From Methylobacterium isbiliense (GTDB taxonomy: Bacteria > Pseudomonadota > Alphaproteobacteria > Rhizobiales > Beijerinckiaceae): 64,000 nucleotides of DNA. A program made the position numbers and the translations under genes. This document shows, in pieces, positions 33,134 to 41,275 of this stretch. The stretch spans positions 124,001 to 188,000 of the forward strand of contig NZ_BPQQ01000018.1 in assembly GCF_022179325.1 (NCBI RefSeq), read 5' to 3'. Below the pieces are notes generated by a model. That model had not been told where the DNA came from. It made no database searches and was given only the letters and a program-made list of their open reading frames with translations. Each line of letters opens with the position of its first letter. The stretch's first letter is position 1.

Positions 33134-34795
33134 ATGGCCGGAGCAGGGATGGCCGGAGCGGGTCACGCGGGCGCGGCGCCCGAGGCGTTCGGGTCCTACG
33201 ACTACATCGTGGTGGGGGCGGGCTCGGCGGGCTGCGTGCTCGCCAACCGCCTCTCGGCCGATCCGCGCCACAAGGTCCTGGTGCTGGAGGCGGGCGGGCG
33301 CGACAACTGGATCTGGTTCCACATCCCGGCCGGCTACCTGTTCGCCATCGGCAACAAGCGCGCGGACTGGCTCTTCACCACGCAACCCGAGGCGGGCCTC
33401 AACGGGCGGGCGCTCGCCTATCCGCGCGGCAAGGTCATCGGCGGCTCCTCGGCCATCAACGCCATGATCTACATGCGGGGTCAGGCCGCCGACTACGACG
33501 GCTGGCGGCAACTCGGCCTGGAGGGCTGGGGCTGGGACGACGTGCTGCCCTATTTCCTCAAGCACGAGGACCACATTGCGCCCCCGAACGAGTTCCACCG
33601 CTCGGGCGGCGAGTGGCGGGTCGAGCCGCCGCGCATCCGCTGGGCGATCCTCGACGCGATCCGCGACGCCGCGGAAGCCGCCGGCATCCGCAAGATCCCG
33701 GACTTCAACACCGGCGACAACGAGGGCTCGTCCTACTTCCAGGTCAACCAGCGCCGGGGCCGGCGCTGGAGCGCGGCGCGCGGCTTCCTCAAGCCGGCGC
33801 TGACGCGCCAGAACCTGCGGCTCGAGACCGGCGTCCACGTCGAGCGGGTGCTGATCGAGGAGGGCCGCGCGGCGGGCGTGGTATTCGAGCGCGGCGGCCG
33901 GCGCTACCTCGCGCGGGCGAACGGCGAGGTGCTGCTCTCGGCCGGCGCCGTCGCCTCGCCGAAGCTCCTCGAACTCTCGGGCATCGGCGACGGGGAGCGC
34001 CTGCGGGAACTGGGCCTCGCCGTGGCGCATCACGCGCCCGGGGTCGGCGAGAACCTGCAGGACCATCTGCAGATCCGTCCGGTCTACAAGGTGACCGGGG
34101 TGCCGACCCTCAACCTGACCTACGCCAACCTGCTCAAGCGCGGCTGGATGGGGATCGAGTACGCGCTGTTCCGCACCGGGCCGCTCACCATGGCGCCGAG
34201 CCAGGTCGGCGTCTTCGCCAAGTCCTCGCCGGACTACGCCACCGCCAACCTCGAATACCACTTCCAGCCCCTCTCGCTGGACAAGTGGGGGGAGGGCCTG
34301 CACCCGTTCGGGGCCTTCACGGCGAGCGTCTGCAACCTGCGCCCGTCGAGCCGCGGCAGCATCCACGCGGCGAGCCCCGACCCCGCCGCCCCGCCCGCCA
34401 TCCGCCCCAACTACCTCGCGACCGAGGAGGACCGCCGGGTGGCGGTGGACGCCCTGAAGCTCACGCGCCGCATCGTCGCCCAGGCCCCGCTCGCCCGCTA
34501 CCGGCCGGAAGAGTATCTGCCGGGACCCGGCATCGTCAGCGACGCGGACCTGCTCAAGGCGGCGGGCGACCTCGGCACCACCATCTTCCACCCGGTCGGC
34601 ACCGCCCGCATGGGGCCGGACCACGAGGCCGGCGCGGTGCTCGATGCGCGGCTGCGCGTGCGCGGCGTGCGGGGCCTGCGCGTGGTCGACGCCTCGGCGA
34701 TGCCGCGCATCACCTCGGGCAACACCAACTCGCCGACGATCATGCTGGCCGAGAAGGGGGCGGCGATGATCCTGGAGGATGCCCGCGCCGGCTGA
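33134..34795 (+). CDS. GMC-family FAD oxidoreductase (choline/alcohol dehydrogenase-like)
   Basis: This 553-residue flavoenzyme oxidises an alcohol. The FAD-binding motif is VVGAGSAGCVLANRL (residues 27-40), GMC signature 1 is GKVIGGSSAINAMIYMRG and signature 2 lies in GAVASPKLLELSGIG. The catalytic pair is H486 (FHPVGTARMG) and N530 (SGNTNSPT), 44 residues apart as in the family. The start at 33134 is preceded by GGGAGGA; an ATG eight codons earlier is possible. The N-terminus has a short Gly/Ala/Met repeat. The substrate is unknown; it may act on a product of the divergent esterase. Confidence 0.92.
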   Translation: MAGAGMAGAGHAGAAPEAFGSYDYIVVGAGSAGCVLANRLSADPRHKVLVLEAGGRDNWIWFHIPAGYLFAIGNKRADWLFTTQPEAGLNGRALAYPRGKVIGGSSAINAMIYMRGQAADYDGWRQLGLEGWGWDDVLPYFLKHEDHIAPPNEFHRSGGEWRVEPPRIRWAILDAIRDAAEAAGIRKIPDFNTGDNEGSSYFQVNQRRGRRWSAARGFLKPALTRQNLRLETGVHVERVLIEEGRAAGVVFERGGRRYLARANGEVLLSAGAVASPKLLELSGIGDGERLRELGLAVAHHAPGVGENLQDHLQIRPVYKVTGVPTLNLTYANLLKRGWMGIEYALFRTGPLTMAPSQVGVFAKSSPDYATANLEYHFQPLSLDKWGEGLHPFGAFTASVCNLRPSSRGSIHAASPDPAAPPAIRPNYLATEEDRRVAVDALKLTRRIVAQAPLARYRPEEYLPGPGIVSDADLLKAAGDLGTTIFHPVGTARMGPDHEAGAVLDARLRVRGVRGLRVVDASAMPRITSGNTNSPTIMLAEKGAAMILEDARAG

Positions 34796-34802
34796 CGCGC
34801 CC

Positions 34803-35897
34803 TCAGCCCTCCCGCCGCGCGATCACCGCGACGGGTCCGCCGCCATCCGGCCCCTGGTGCTCGGCGCCGCCGGACACGAACAGGTCCGTCATCCCGGTGA
34901 GCCCGGCGAGCGCGCCCGCCACGAAGCCGCGGGCGTGGCGGGTGGAGCTGATGTCGGAATCGGTGAGCATGGTGTGGCGCCGGCCGCGGATCAGCCCGTC
35001 CGAGGAGGCTTCGGCCTTGGCGAGCACGGCGGCGAGCCGGGCGCGGCCGGCCTCGTCCACGAAGCCGCCCGGCCCGGCGAGCCCCAGCCGCGCGAGGCAG
35101 GCGGCGACGGGGGGCACGTCGATGGCGTCGGCCATCACCGCGTGGTCGATGACGAGCGGCCCGGTCCAGTCCGGGGACATGCCCATCACCACGATCTCGT
35201 GGTCGAGGAGTTCGACCCCCGCCGAGGCGCCGCAGCGCCGCGCGAACAGGCCGGAAGGGGCCTCCGCCACCGCGTCCGGGATGGCCTCCTCCCCCACCTC
35301 GCCCAGCGCCAGGGCGGCGCCGAGCGCCGAGGCGCCGCGCGACAGGCCCATCGACTTCAGCGTGTCGCGGGTGGCCGGCACCGCGCCGCGGGCGAGCGCC
35401 GCACCGATCCGCTCGGAGGTGAGGAGCGGGCACTTCACCTGCACGTAATGGACCTCGTCGGGCGCGAGACCGGCCTCCGTCATCGCGGCGCGCACGCCCG
35501 CCGCCACCATCCGCACCTGCGCGCGCCGCCCGAGATCCTCCGCCGCCAGCACCGGCGTGCGCGCCTGCCCCACCGCGAGCGCCGGGCCGGGGCCGGCGGC
35601 CTCGGCTACGCTGACCACGAGCCAATGCGGCGACAGCCCGCCCTCGGTGCCCCCCGACATCACCAGGGCGATCCGCGCGAGCGCCGCCTCGGAGAGGTGC
35701 GGTGCGAACAGGGCACGCAGCGCGTGCACGGCGAACGGGCGGGTGAAGTCGTTGACGCAGCCGTTGCCCTCGGTCTTGGCGAAGACCGCCACCACCGCCT
35801 CCGGCGCGAGGCGGCCCGCCTCCAGGGCCGCGGCGAGGGCCGAGACGTCGTCGGGCGCCGCCATCGGCAGGCGCAGGATCTCGGTGCGGCGGGGCAT
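34803..35897 (-). CDS. Ring-opening amidohydrolase, cyanuric acid amidohydrolase/barbiturase family (AtzD-like)
   Basis: The 364-residue protein has the three-repeat fold of this small family, which hydrolyses cyclic imides. Candidate Lys-Ser dyads are one per repeat: K41 with S81 (VMSGGTEGGLSPH), K155 (VQVKCPLLT) with S226, and K294 with S342 (VSGGAEHQGPDGGGP). TLKSMGLSRGASALGAALAL is another family hallmark. Cyanuric acid and barbiturate are the known substrates and cannot be told apart here. It is divergent from AtzG/E/H-like genes, which favours cyanurate-type catabolism. GGGAGGA precedes the start. Confidence 0.9.
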   Translation of the reverse strand: MPRRTEILRLPMAAPDDVSALAAALEAGRLAPEAVVAVFAKTEGNGCVNDFTRPFAVHALRALFAPHLSEAALARIALVMSGGTEGGLSPHWLVVSVAEAAGPGPALAVGQARTPVLAAEDLGRRAQVRMVAAGVRAAMTEAGLAPDEVHYVQVKCPLLTSERIGAALARGAVPATRDTLKSMGLSRGASALGAALALGEVGEEAIPDAVAEAPSGLFARRCGASAGVELLDHEIVVMGMSPDWTGPLVIDHAVMADAIDVPPVAACLARLGLAGPGGFVDEAGRARLAAVLAKAEASSDGLIRGRRHTMLTDSDISSTRHARGFVAGALAGLTGMTDLFVSGGAEHQGPDGGGPVAVIARREG

Positions 35898-36122
35898 GGG
35901 CTGTCCTCCCGGGTGTGGCTGCGCCGCGGCGGGCAACCGGCGTGCCAGGATCGCCGGACCGGCTTGTCCCGCCAAGCCGCCGTACCGGCTCAGATCAAGC
36001 GTCGACGAGGCCGGGGGCCGCCCGGCGCGTCCGGACCCTGCACCGGGCCTGCGCGGCTTGCATGGCCGTCCGGCCCGAGCTTTGCTGGTGGGCCTGCCAC
36101 CCTGACCCCACGGAGCCGGACC
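35898..36122. promoter_or_regulatory. Divergent promoter region between AtzD-like and AtzG-like genes
   Basis: This 225-bp non-coding stretch must carry the promoters for the two halves of the ring-opening cluster. I see no clear operator or sigma-70 consensus. A shared control of both directions is likely from the layout. Confidence 0.45.
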
Positions 36123-36326
36123 TTGCCCGAGACCCAGCCCTCCGCCGACGCGATCGGCGCCTACGTGGATGCCGCCGCGCCGCTGCTCGGCCTCACCGTC
36201 GATCCGGCGTGGCGCGACGGGGTCGTCGGGCATCTCGGCGCGATCCTGGCCGCCGCCGGGCGGGCGCTCTCCGAGCCGCTGCCGGACGAGCTCGAGGCCG
36301 CCCCGGTCTTCGAGGCCGCGCCGTGA
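36123..36326 (+). CDS. AtzG/HpxX-like small subunit (DUF4089)
   Basis: This 67-residue protein starts at TTG 36123 and overlaps the amidase gene by four bases (GTGA). It is two helices: ADAIGAYVDAAAPLLGLTVD, then WRDGVVGHLGAILAAAGRAL. This matches DUF4089 proteins, the small subunits that bind and stabilise AtzE-type amidases. The ribosome-binding site is weak, so the start is less certain than the identity. Confidence 0.8.
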   Translation: MPETQPSADAIGAYVDAAAPLLGLTVDPAWRDGVVGHLGAILAAAGRALSEPLPDELEAAPVFEAAP

Positions 36327-37714
36327 GCCCGGCCCTCACCGCCGCCGAGATCGCGGCGGGCGTCGCCGCACGCACCCTCCGGGCCCGCGACGCCGTGGCG
36401 GCCGCCCTGGCGCGCATCGCCGCCCTCGATGCCCGGGTCGGCGCCTTCACGGACGTGACGGCGGAGCGGGCGCTGGCGCGGGCGGACGCCCTCGACGCGG
36501 CGCTCGACCGGGGCGAGCCGGCCGGCCCCCTCGCGGGCGTGCCCTTCGCGGTCAAGAACCTGTTCGACGTCGAGGGGCTGCCGACCCGCGCGGGCTCCAA
36601 GATCAACCGCGAGCGCCCCCCGGCCCGCCGCGACGCGATCCTGGTGCGCCGCCTGGAGGCGGCCGGCGCGGTCCTCGTCGGCGCCCTCAACATGGGCGAG
36701 TACGCCTACGACTTCACCGGCGAGAACATCCACGACGGGCCGAGCCGCAACCCGCACGACCTGCGCCACATGAGCGGCGGGTCCTCGGGCGGGTCGGGGG
36801 CGGCGCTCGCCGCCGGCTTCGTGCCGCTGACCCTCGGCTCGGACACCAACGGGTCGATCCGGGTGCCGAGCGCCTTCTGCGGCGTGTTCGGCCTCAAGCC
36901 CACCTATGGCCGCCTCTCGCGCGCCGGCAGCTTCCCGTTCGTCGGCAGCTTCGACCATCTCGGGCCGCTCGCCCGCAGCACCCGCGACCTCGCGCTCGCC
37001 TACGACGCGATGCAGGGACCCGACCCCGACGACCCGGTGGCGACGAAGCGCCCGGCCGAGCCCGTGGCGGCGGTGCTGGAGGCCGGCGCGGCGGGCCTGC
37101 GCATCGCGGTGGCCGGCGGCTACTTCGCGCGCGGCGGCGACCCGGAGGCGTTCGCGGCCGTGGCCCGCGCGGCGGCCGCCCTCGGCGTCACGGCCACGGT
37201 GGAGATCCCGGAGGCGGCCCGGGCGCGGGCGGCGGCCTACGTCATCTCGGCCGCCGAGGGCGCCGCCCTCCACCTCGAGCGCCTGCGGGCGCGGCCCGCC
37301 GACTTCGACCCGGCGGTGCGCGACCGGCTGATCGCGGGCGCGCTGATCCCCGCCGCCCTGGTCGAGCGGGCGCAGCGGTTCCGGCGCTGGTACGCGCGGG
37401 CTGTGGCCGAGGTCTTCGCCTCCGTCGACGTGATCCTCGCCCCCGCCACGCCCTGCCGGGCGCCGCGCGGCGGCGAGACCACGCTCGTCCTCGACGGGGT
37501 GGCGATGCCGCTGCGGCCCAACATCGGCGTGTTCACCCAGCCGATCTCCTTCATCGGCCTGCCGGTGGCGGCGGTGCCGGTCCGGCCGGACGAGGGCCTG
37601 CCGCTCGGCGTGCAGGTGATCGCCGCGCCCTGGCGGGAGGACCGGGCGCTGCGCGTGGCGCGGGCGCTGGAGGCGGCAGGCGTGGCCGCGGCCCCGGTAG
37701 CGCGGCTCGATTGA
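36323..37714 (+). CDS. AtzE-like amidase (1-carboxybiuret hydrolase/oxalurate-type), amidase signature family
   Basis: The gene encodes 463 residues from GTG 36323. The amidase-signature triad is intact: K78 in PFAVKNLFD, cis-Ser S154 in SGGSSGGSG and nucleophile S178 in GSDTNGSIR, with spacings of 76 and 24 residues as in the family. AtzE with AtzG removes ammonia from 1-carboxybiuret in cyanurate breakdown; the close relative HpxY acts in oxalurate metabolism. The adjacent ring-opening gene supports the first role. It is coupled to the AtzG-like gene and followed by an AtzH-like gene. Confidence 0.9.
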   Translation: MSPALTAAEIAAGVAARTLRARDAVAAALARIAALDARVGAFTDVTAERALARADALDAALDRGEPAGPLAGVPFAVKNLFDVEGLPTRAGSKINRERPPARRDAILVRRLEAAGAVLVGALNMGEYAYDFTGENIHDGPSRNPHDLRHMSGGSSGGSGAALAAGFVPLTLGSDTNGSIRVPSAFCGVFGLKPTYGRLSRAGSFPFVGSFDHLGPLARSTRDLALAYDAMQGPDPDDPVATKRPAEPVAAVLEAGAAGLRIAVAGGYFARGGDPEAFAAVARAAAALGVTATVEIPEAARARAAAYVISAAEGAALHLERLRARPADFDPAVRDRLIAGALIPAALVERAQRFRRWYARAVAEVFASVDVILAPATPCRAPRGGETTLVLDGVAMPLRPNIGVFTQPISFIGLPVAAVPVRPDEGLPLGVQVIAAPWREDRALRVARALEAAGVAAAPVARLD

Positions 37715-37725
37715 GGGAGGATGTG

Positions 37726-38121
37726 ATGGAGACCGACGATCCCGCGGTGCGGGCCGAGGTCGAGGCGGCCTTCGCGGCCTACGAGGCGGCCCTGGTCGGC
37801 AACGACGTGCCGACCCTGGAGGCCCTGTTCTGGGACGATCCCCGCACCATCCGGTACGGCGGGGGCGAGAACCTCTACGGCATGGACGCGATCCGGGCCT
37901 TCCGGCGGGCGCGCTCGCCGGTCGGCCTCGCGCGCACCCTGTCGCACACGGTCATCACCACGCACGGGCGCGACATGGCCACCGCCATGACGCTCTTCCA
38001 CCGCGAAGGCCAGCCGGGCCGCGTCGGGCGCCAGAGCCAGACCTGGCGCCGCTTCCCGGACGGCTGGAAGGTCGTGGCGGCCCATGTCAGCGTCATCCCG
38101 GAGCCGCCCGACGGCCCGTGA
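37726..38121 (+). CDS. AtzH/HpxZ-like protein (DUF3225, NTF2 fold)
   Basis: This 131-residue NTF2-like protein has GGGAGG five bases upstream of its ATG. Family words are YEAALVGNDVPTLEALFWDD and RTIRYGGGENLYGMDAIRAF. AtzH converts 1,3-dicarboxyurea to allophanate in cyanurate degradation; HpxZ is its relative in oxalurate clusters. It ends the G-E-H gene set, 11 bp after the amidase. No allophanate hydrolase (AtzF) gene is in the window. Confidence 0.87.
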   Translation: METDDPAVRAEVEAAFAAYEAALVGNDVPTLEALFWDDPRTIRYGGGENLYGMDAIRAFRRARSPVGLARTLSHTVITTHGRDMATAMTLFHREGQPGRVGRQSQTWRRFPDGWKVVAAHVSVIPEPPDGP

Positions 38122-38188
38122 CCGGGGGCGCCATGCCCGGACCGGAGGCCGGCGATGCGGCGCGGCCTCCGCTCCGGGCACCAGGCGA

Positions 38189-39493
38189 TCAGCCCGCCTC
38201 CTCCGGCTCCGGGCCGCGGGTGACGTCGAGGGGCCCCTTCTGGACCGTGCGCTCCGGCGGCTTCAGGGCGACGGTGGCGCCGGTGCGGGCCGCCTCGTAG
38301 ATCGCCTCCATCAGGATCTGGTCCTGCAGCCCCTCCTCGCCCGGCGTGCGGGGCGTGCGGTTCTCCAGGATGCAGGAGGCCATGTGATCGATCTCGAGGG
38401 CGAACTGGTCGTGCGCCGCCAGGGCGCGCTCCTCGCGCGCCTCCGCGCGGCCCTCGCGATGGTGCAGGATCAGCCGCTGGCCCTCGTACGCGAAGGCGTT
38501 CTGGAGGTCGATTCCGCCGCCCTCCGCCTGCACCTTGAGGGAGCGGGTCTCGTGGGTGCCGTAGCTCGTGGCGCATTGCGCGATCAGGCCGGAGGGGAAG
38601 CGCAGCGTGAAGGCCACGGTCTCCTCCACCTCGCGGTAGAGCGGATCGTCCGCCGACTGGATCTGCGCCTGGACCGAGACCGGCTCCTCGCCGGTGAGCG
38701 CCCGCACGCCGTTGAGGCAGTAGAGGCCGATATCCGGCAGCGCGCCGCCGCCCGCCAGCGCCTGACGCATCCGCCACTGCTCGGGCAGGCTCATGGTCTG
38801 GGTGTTGACGGCCTCGACCAGCTTGGCGCGCCCGTACCGTCCCGAGCGGACGAGCTTCACCACCTCGCGGTTGTAGGGCTCGTACTGGCAGCGATAGGCG
38901 ATCATCAGCTTCACGCCGGCCGTGGCGCAGGCGTCGATCATCGCGCGGGCTTCGGCGGCCGAATTCGCCATCGGCTTCTCGCACAGCACGTGCTTGCCGG
39001 CGCCCGCCGCCGCGAGCACGTGGTCGCGGTGCAGCCCGTTCGGCGTGACGATGTAGACCGCCTGCACGTCGGGGTTCTTCGCCAGCGCATCCCAGCCGTC
39101 GTAGCCGTACACCGCCTCCGGCCGCACGCCGTACTGGGCCGCCACGAGCCGCGCCTTGTCGGGCGTGCCCGACATCAGGGCCGCGAGCCGCGCCTTGCGG
39201 GTCTGACCGAAGGCCGGGAGGAGCTCTTCCAGGGAGAGGCGCCCGAGGCCCACCACCGCGAAGCCGACGCGCTTGTCCGGCGGCAGGGGAGCCGGAGGCG
39301 GGGCCGACGGGCGGTCGGAGGGGCCGCGCCAGTTGGGAAAGGTCACCCGCCCGTTCTCGACCCGGCCGGTGTCGACCTGCGCGCCGGACGATCCGGACGG
39401 GCCTGCGGCCTCGGCCGTTCCCATCGCCGCCAGGGTGGCGCCGCCTGCGAGCATCAGGGTCCTGCGTGAGAGAAGGGTCAGGTCGTCCGGCAT
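38189..39493 (-). CDS. Gfo/Idh/MocA oxidoreductase with Tat signal (glucose-fructose-oxidoreductase-like)
   Basis: The 434-residue protein has a twin-arginine signal (LSRRTLMLAGGATLAAMG, cleavage near AEAAG), so it is exported folded with its cofactor. The NAD(P) site reads FAVVGLGRLSLEELLPAFG, followed by CEKPMANSAAEA with the catalytic-region lysine and a C-terminal substrate domain (GGALPDIGLYCLNGVRALTG). Periplasmic glucose-fructose oxidoreductase is the best-known relative. The substrate here is unknown. It is convergent with the AtzH-like gene. Confidence 0.9.
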   Translation of the reverse strand: MPDDLTLLSRRTLMLAGGATLAAMGTAEAAGPSGSSGAQVDTGRVENGRVTFPNWRGPSDRPSAPPPAPLPPDKRVGFAVVGLGRLSLEELLPAFGQTRKARLAALMSGTPDKARLVAAQYGVRPEAVYGYDGWDALAKNPDVQAVYIVTPNGLHRDHVLAAAGAGKHVLCEKPMANSAAEARAMIDACATAGVKLMIAYRCQYEPYNREVVKLVRSGRYGRAKLVEAVNTQTMSLPEQWRMRQALAGGGALPDIGLYCLNGVRALTGEEPVSVQAQIQSADDPLYREVEETVAFTLRFPSGLIAQCATSYGTHETRSLKVQAEGGGIDLQNAFAYEGQRLILHHREGRAEAREERALAAHDQFALEIDHMASCILENRTPRTPGEEGLQDQILMEAIYEAARTGATVALKPPERTVQKGPLDVTRGPEPEEAG

Positions 39494-39566
39494 GCGCCTC
39501 GCCCGGTGTCGTGAAGGGAGATCGCTTCCGAACGTGCCCCGGCAACCGGGGTTCCGCCGCGGCGGG

Positions 39567-39598
39567 CGCGCAAGGGGCGCGCAAGGGGGGCGCAAGGG
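39567..39598. repeat. Three near-identical 11-bp direct repeats
   Basis: The unit cgcgcaagggg occurs at 39567-39577 and 39578-39588, and a variant ggcgcaaggg at 39589-39598. The repeats abut the 28-bp palindrome that follows. No protein-coding role is seen; this is the downstream side of the small Cys protein gene. Confidence 0.7.
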
Positions 39599-39599
39599 C

Positions 39600-39627
39600 G
39601 CGCGGCGGGTCCCGGGACCCGCCGCGC
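39600..39627 (-). terminator. Perfect 28-bp palindrome after the four-Cys protein gene
   Basis: Two 14-base arms (gcgcggcgggtccc and its complement) meet with no spacer, six bases after the stop of the leftward small gene. It is GC-only apart from one A/T pair and lacks a T-run. It could terminate transcription from either side. Confidence 0.65.
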
Positions 39628-39633
39628 CGAGTC

Positions 39634-39846
39634 TCACTCGCCGGCCATCATCTCGGGCGAGTAGTGACCGCACCAATCCGAGGCGGACACCACCGGCCAC
39701 AGGCCGTGACCCTGGGGCTCCGGCTGGCTCACCGGCGGGTTGAACCGGCAAAGCCCCTCGTCGCCCTGCGGGCTGCCGGCGTTGAGCTTGTGGGTGTCGT
39801 AGTAGCGGCAGGTGCGGCAGGCCGCCCCGGTGTCCTGGCTCGCCAT
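39634..39846 (-). CDS. Small four-cysteine protein of unknown function
   Basis: This 70-residue protein has GGAGG before its ATG. Cysteines are arranged as CRTCRYYD (two), GLCRFNPP and DWCGHYSP, each next to aromatic residues, a pattern that fits a zinc or iron-sulfur site. The sequence is otherwise polar. I do not recognise a named family. It is divergent from the radical-SAM/UdgX gene pair at 174 bp, so a shared context with that system is possible but untested. Confidence 0.75.
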   Translation of the reverse strand: MASQDTGAACRTCRYYDTHKLNAGSPQGDEGLCRFNPPVSQPEPQGHGLWPVVSASDWCGHYSPEMMAGE

Positions 39847-40020
39847 CGAGTCCTCCGTCCGAGTTCGGGCGGGACGCGAACGCCCGCGCGGGTGAGAGAT
39901 TGGAATTCTTCCAAGCAACACCACAACGGCCGGGCCGGGAGCATGTTCCGCCCGGGCAGGGGCCGGTCCAGGCGTCTTGCCGCATTGAACAAAACAGGAA
40001 CATTTGCCATCCTGCCGGGC

Positions 40021-41271
40021 ATGGACGATCGATTGGCGAAGAAGCTCACCATCCTGGCCGATGCCGCGAAGTACGACGCCTCCTGCGCCTCCTCCGGGGG
40101 GCCGCGGCGCAAGGCGCCGCCGGGCGGGCTCGGCTCGACCACGGGCGCGGGCATCTGCCACGCCTACACGCCGGACGGGCGTTGCGTGTCGCTGCTCAAG
40201 ATCCTGCTCACCAACTACTGCCTGTTCGACTGCGCCTATTGCGTGAACCGGCGCTCGTCGAACGTCAGGCGGGCGACGTTCAGCGTGGAGGAGGTCATCA
40301 CCCTCACAGTGGAGTTCTACAAGCGCAACACCATCGAGGGGCTGTTTCTCTCCTCCGGCATCATCCGCTCGCCCGACCACACGATGGAGCAGATGATCCG
40401 GGTGGCGAAGGGCCTGCGCCGGCAGCACGGCTTTCGCGGCTACATCCACCTGAAGACGATCCCCGAGGCGAGCCCCTGGCTGATCGAGCAGGCGGGCCTG
40501 TTCGCCGACCGGCTGTCGATCAACCTCGAACTGCCCACCGAGGCGAGCCTGGAGCGGCTGGCGCCGGAGAAGGACGGTGCGGCGATTCAGGCGGCGATGG
40601 GGCAGATGCGCGAGCGCATCGCGCAGGCGAAGGACGAGCGCCGCCGCTTCGCGCCCGCGGGCCAGTCGACGCAGGTGATCGTGGGGGCGGATGCGAGCAC
40701 GGACGTGTCGCTGATCCGCACCAGCGCCAGCCTCTACCACACCCACGCGCTCAAGCGGATCTACTACTCCGCCTTCAGCCCGATCCCGGATGCCGCCGCG
40801 ATCCTGCCCGCGAAGCCGCCGCCGCTGCAGCGCGAGCACCGGCTCTACCAAGCCGACTGGCTGCTGCGGTACTACGAGTTCTCCGCCGACGACGTGGCCG
40901 AGGCGGCCGAGGCCGGCATGCTCGCCCTCGACGTCGACCCGAAGCTCGCCTGGGCGCTCAAGCACCGCGGGCGCTTCCCCGTCGACGTGAACCGGGCCGA
41001 CCGGGAGATGCTGCTGCGGGTGCCGGGGCTGGGCGTGCGGGCGGTGGACCGGATCGTGGCGGCGCGCCGCCACACCCGGCTGGGACTCGCCGATCTCTCC
41101 CGCCTCACCTCTGGGCTGAAGCGGGCGCGGCCGTTCCTGGTCGCCGCCGACCACGCGCCCACCCGGCTCACCGACCGCCTCGACCTGCGCGCGCGCCTCG
41201 CCGAACCGCCGCGGCTCGGCGAGGCGCCGCGGCCCATCGAGCCGCCGCGGCAGCTCGCCCTGTTCGGCTGA
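40021..41271 (+). CDS. Radical SAM protein of the UDG-linked DNA-modification/repair family
   Basis: The 416-residue protein has the 4Fe-4S motif CxxxCxxC at C67, C71 and C74 (NYCLFDCAYCVNRRSS). Extra cysteines lie at 22, 46 and 55. FLSSGIIRSPDHTMEQMIRV and YIHLKTIPEASPWLIEQAGL are family-specific stretches. A helix-hairpin-helix (MLLRVPGLGVRAVDRIVAAR, residues 330-349) near the C-terminus points to DNA contact. The family (TIGR03916) is regularly next to a UdgX/DUF4130 gene, as here with four bases between. Its reaction is not established. Confidence 0.92.
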   Translation: MDDRLAKKLTILADAAKYDASCASSGGPRRKAPPGGLGSTTGAGICHAYTPDGRCVSLLKILLTNYCLFDCAYCVNRRSSNVRRATFSVEEVITLTVEFYKRNTIEGLFLSSGIIRSPDHTMEQMIRVAKGLRRQHGFRGYIHLKTIPEASPWLIEQAGLFADRLSINLELPTEASLERLAPEKDGAAIQAAMGQMRERIAQAKDERRRFAPAGQSTQVIVGADASTDVSLIRTSASLYHTHALKRIYYSAFSPIPDAAAILPAKPPPLQREHRLYQADWLLRYYEFSADDVAEAAEAGMLALDVDPKLAWALKHRGRFPVDVNRADREMLLRVPGLGVRAVDRIVAARRHTRLGLADLSRLTSGLKRARPFLVAADHAPTRLTDRLDLRARLAEPPRLGEAPRPIEPPRQLALFG

Positions 41272-41275
41272 GCGG

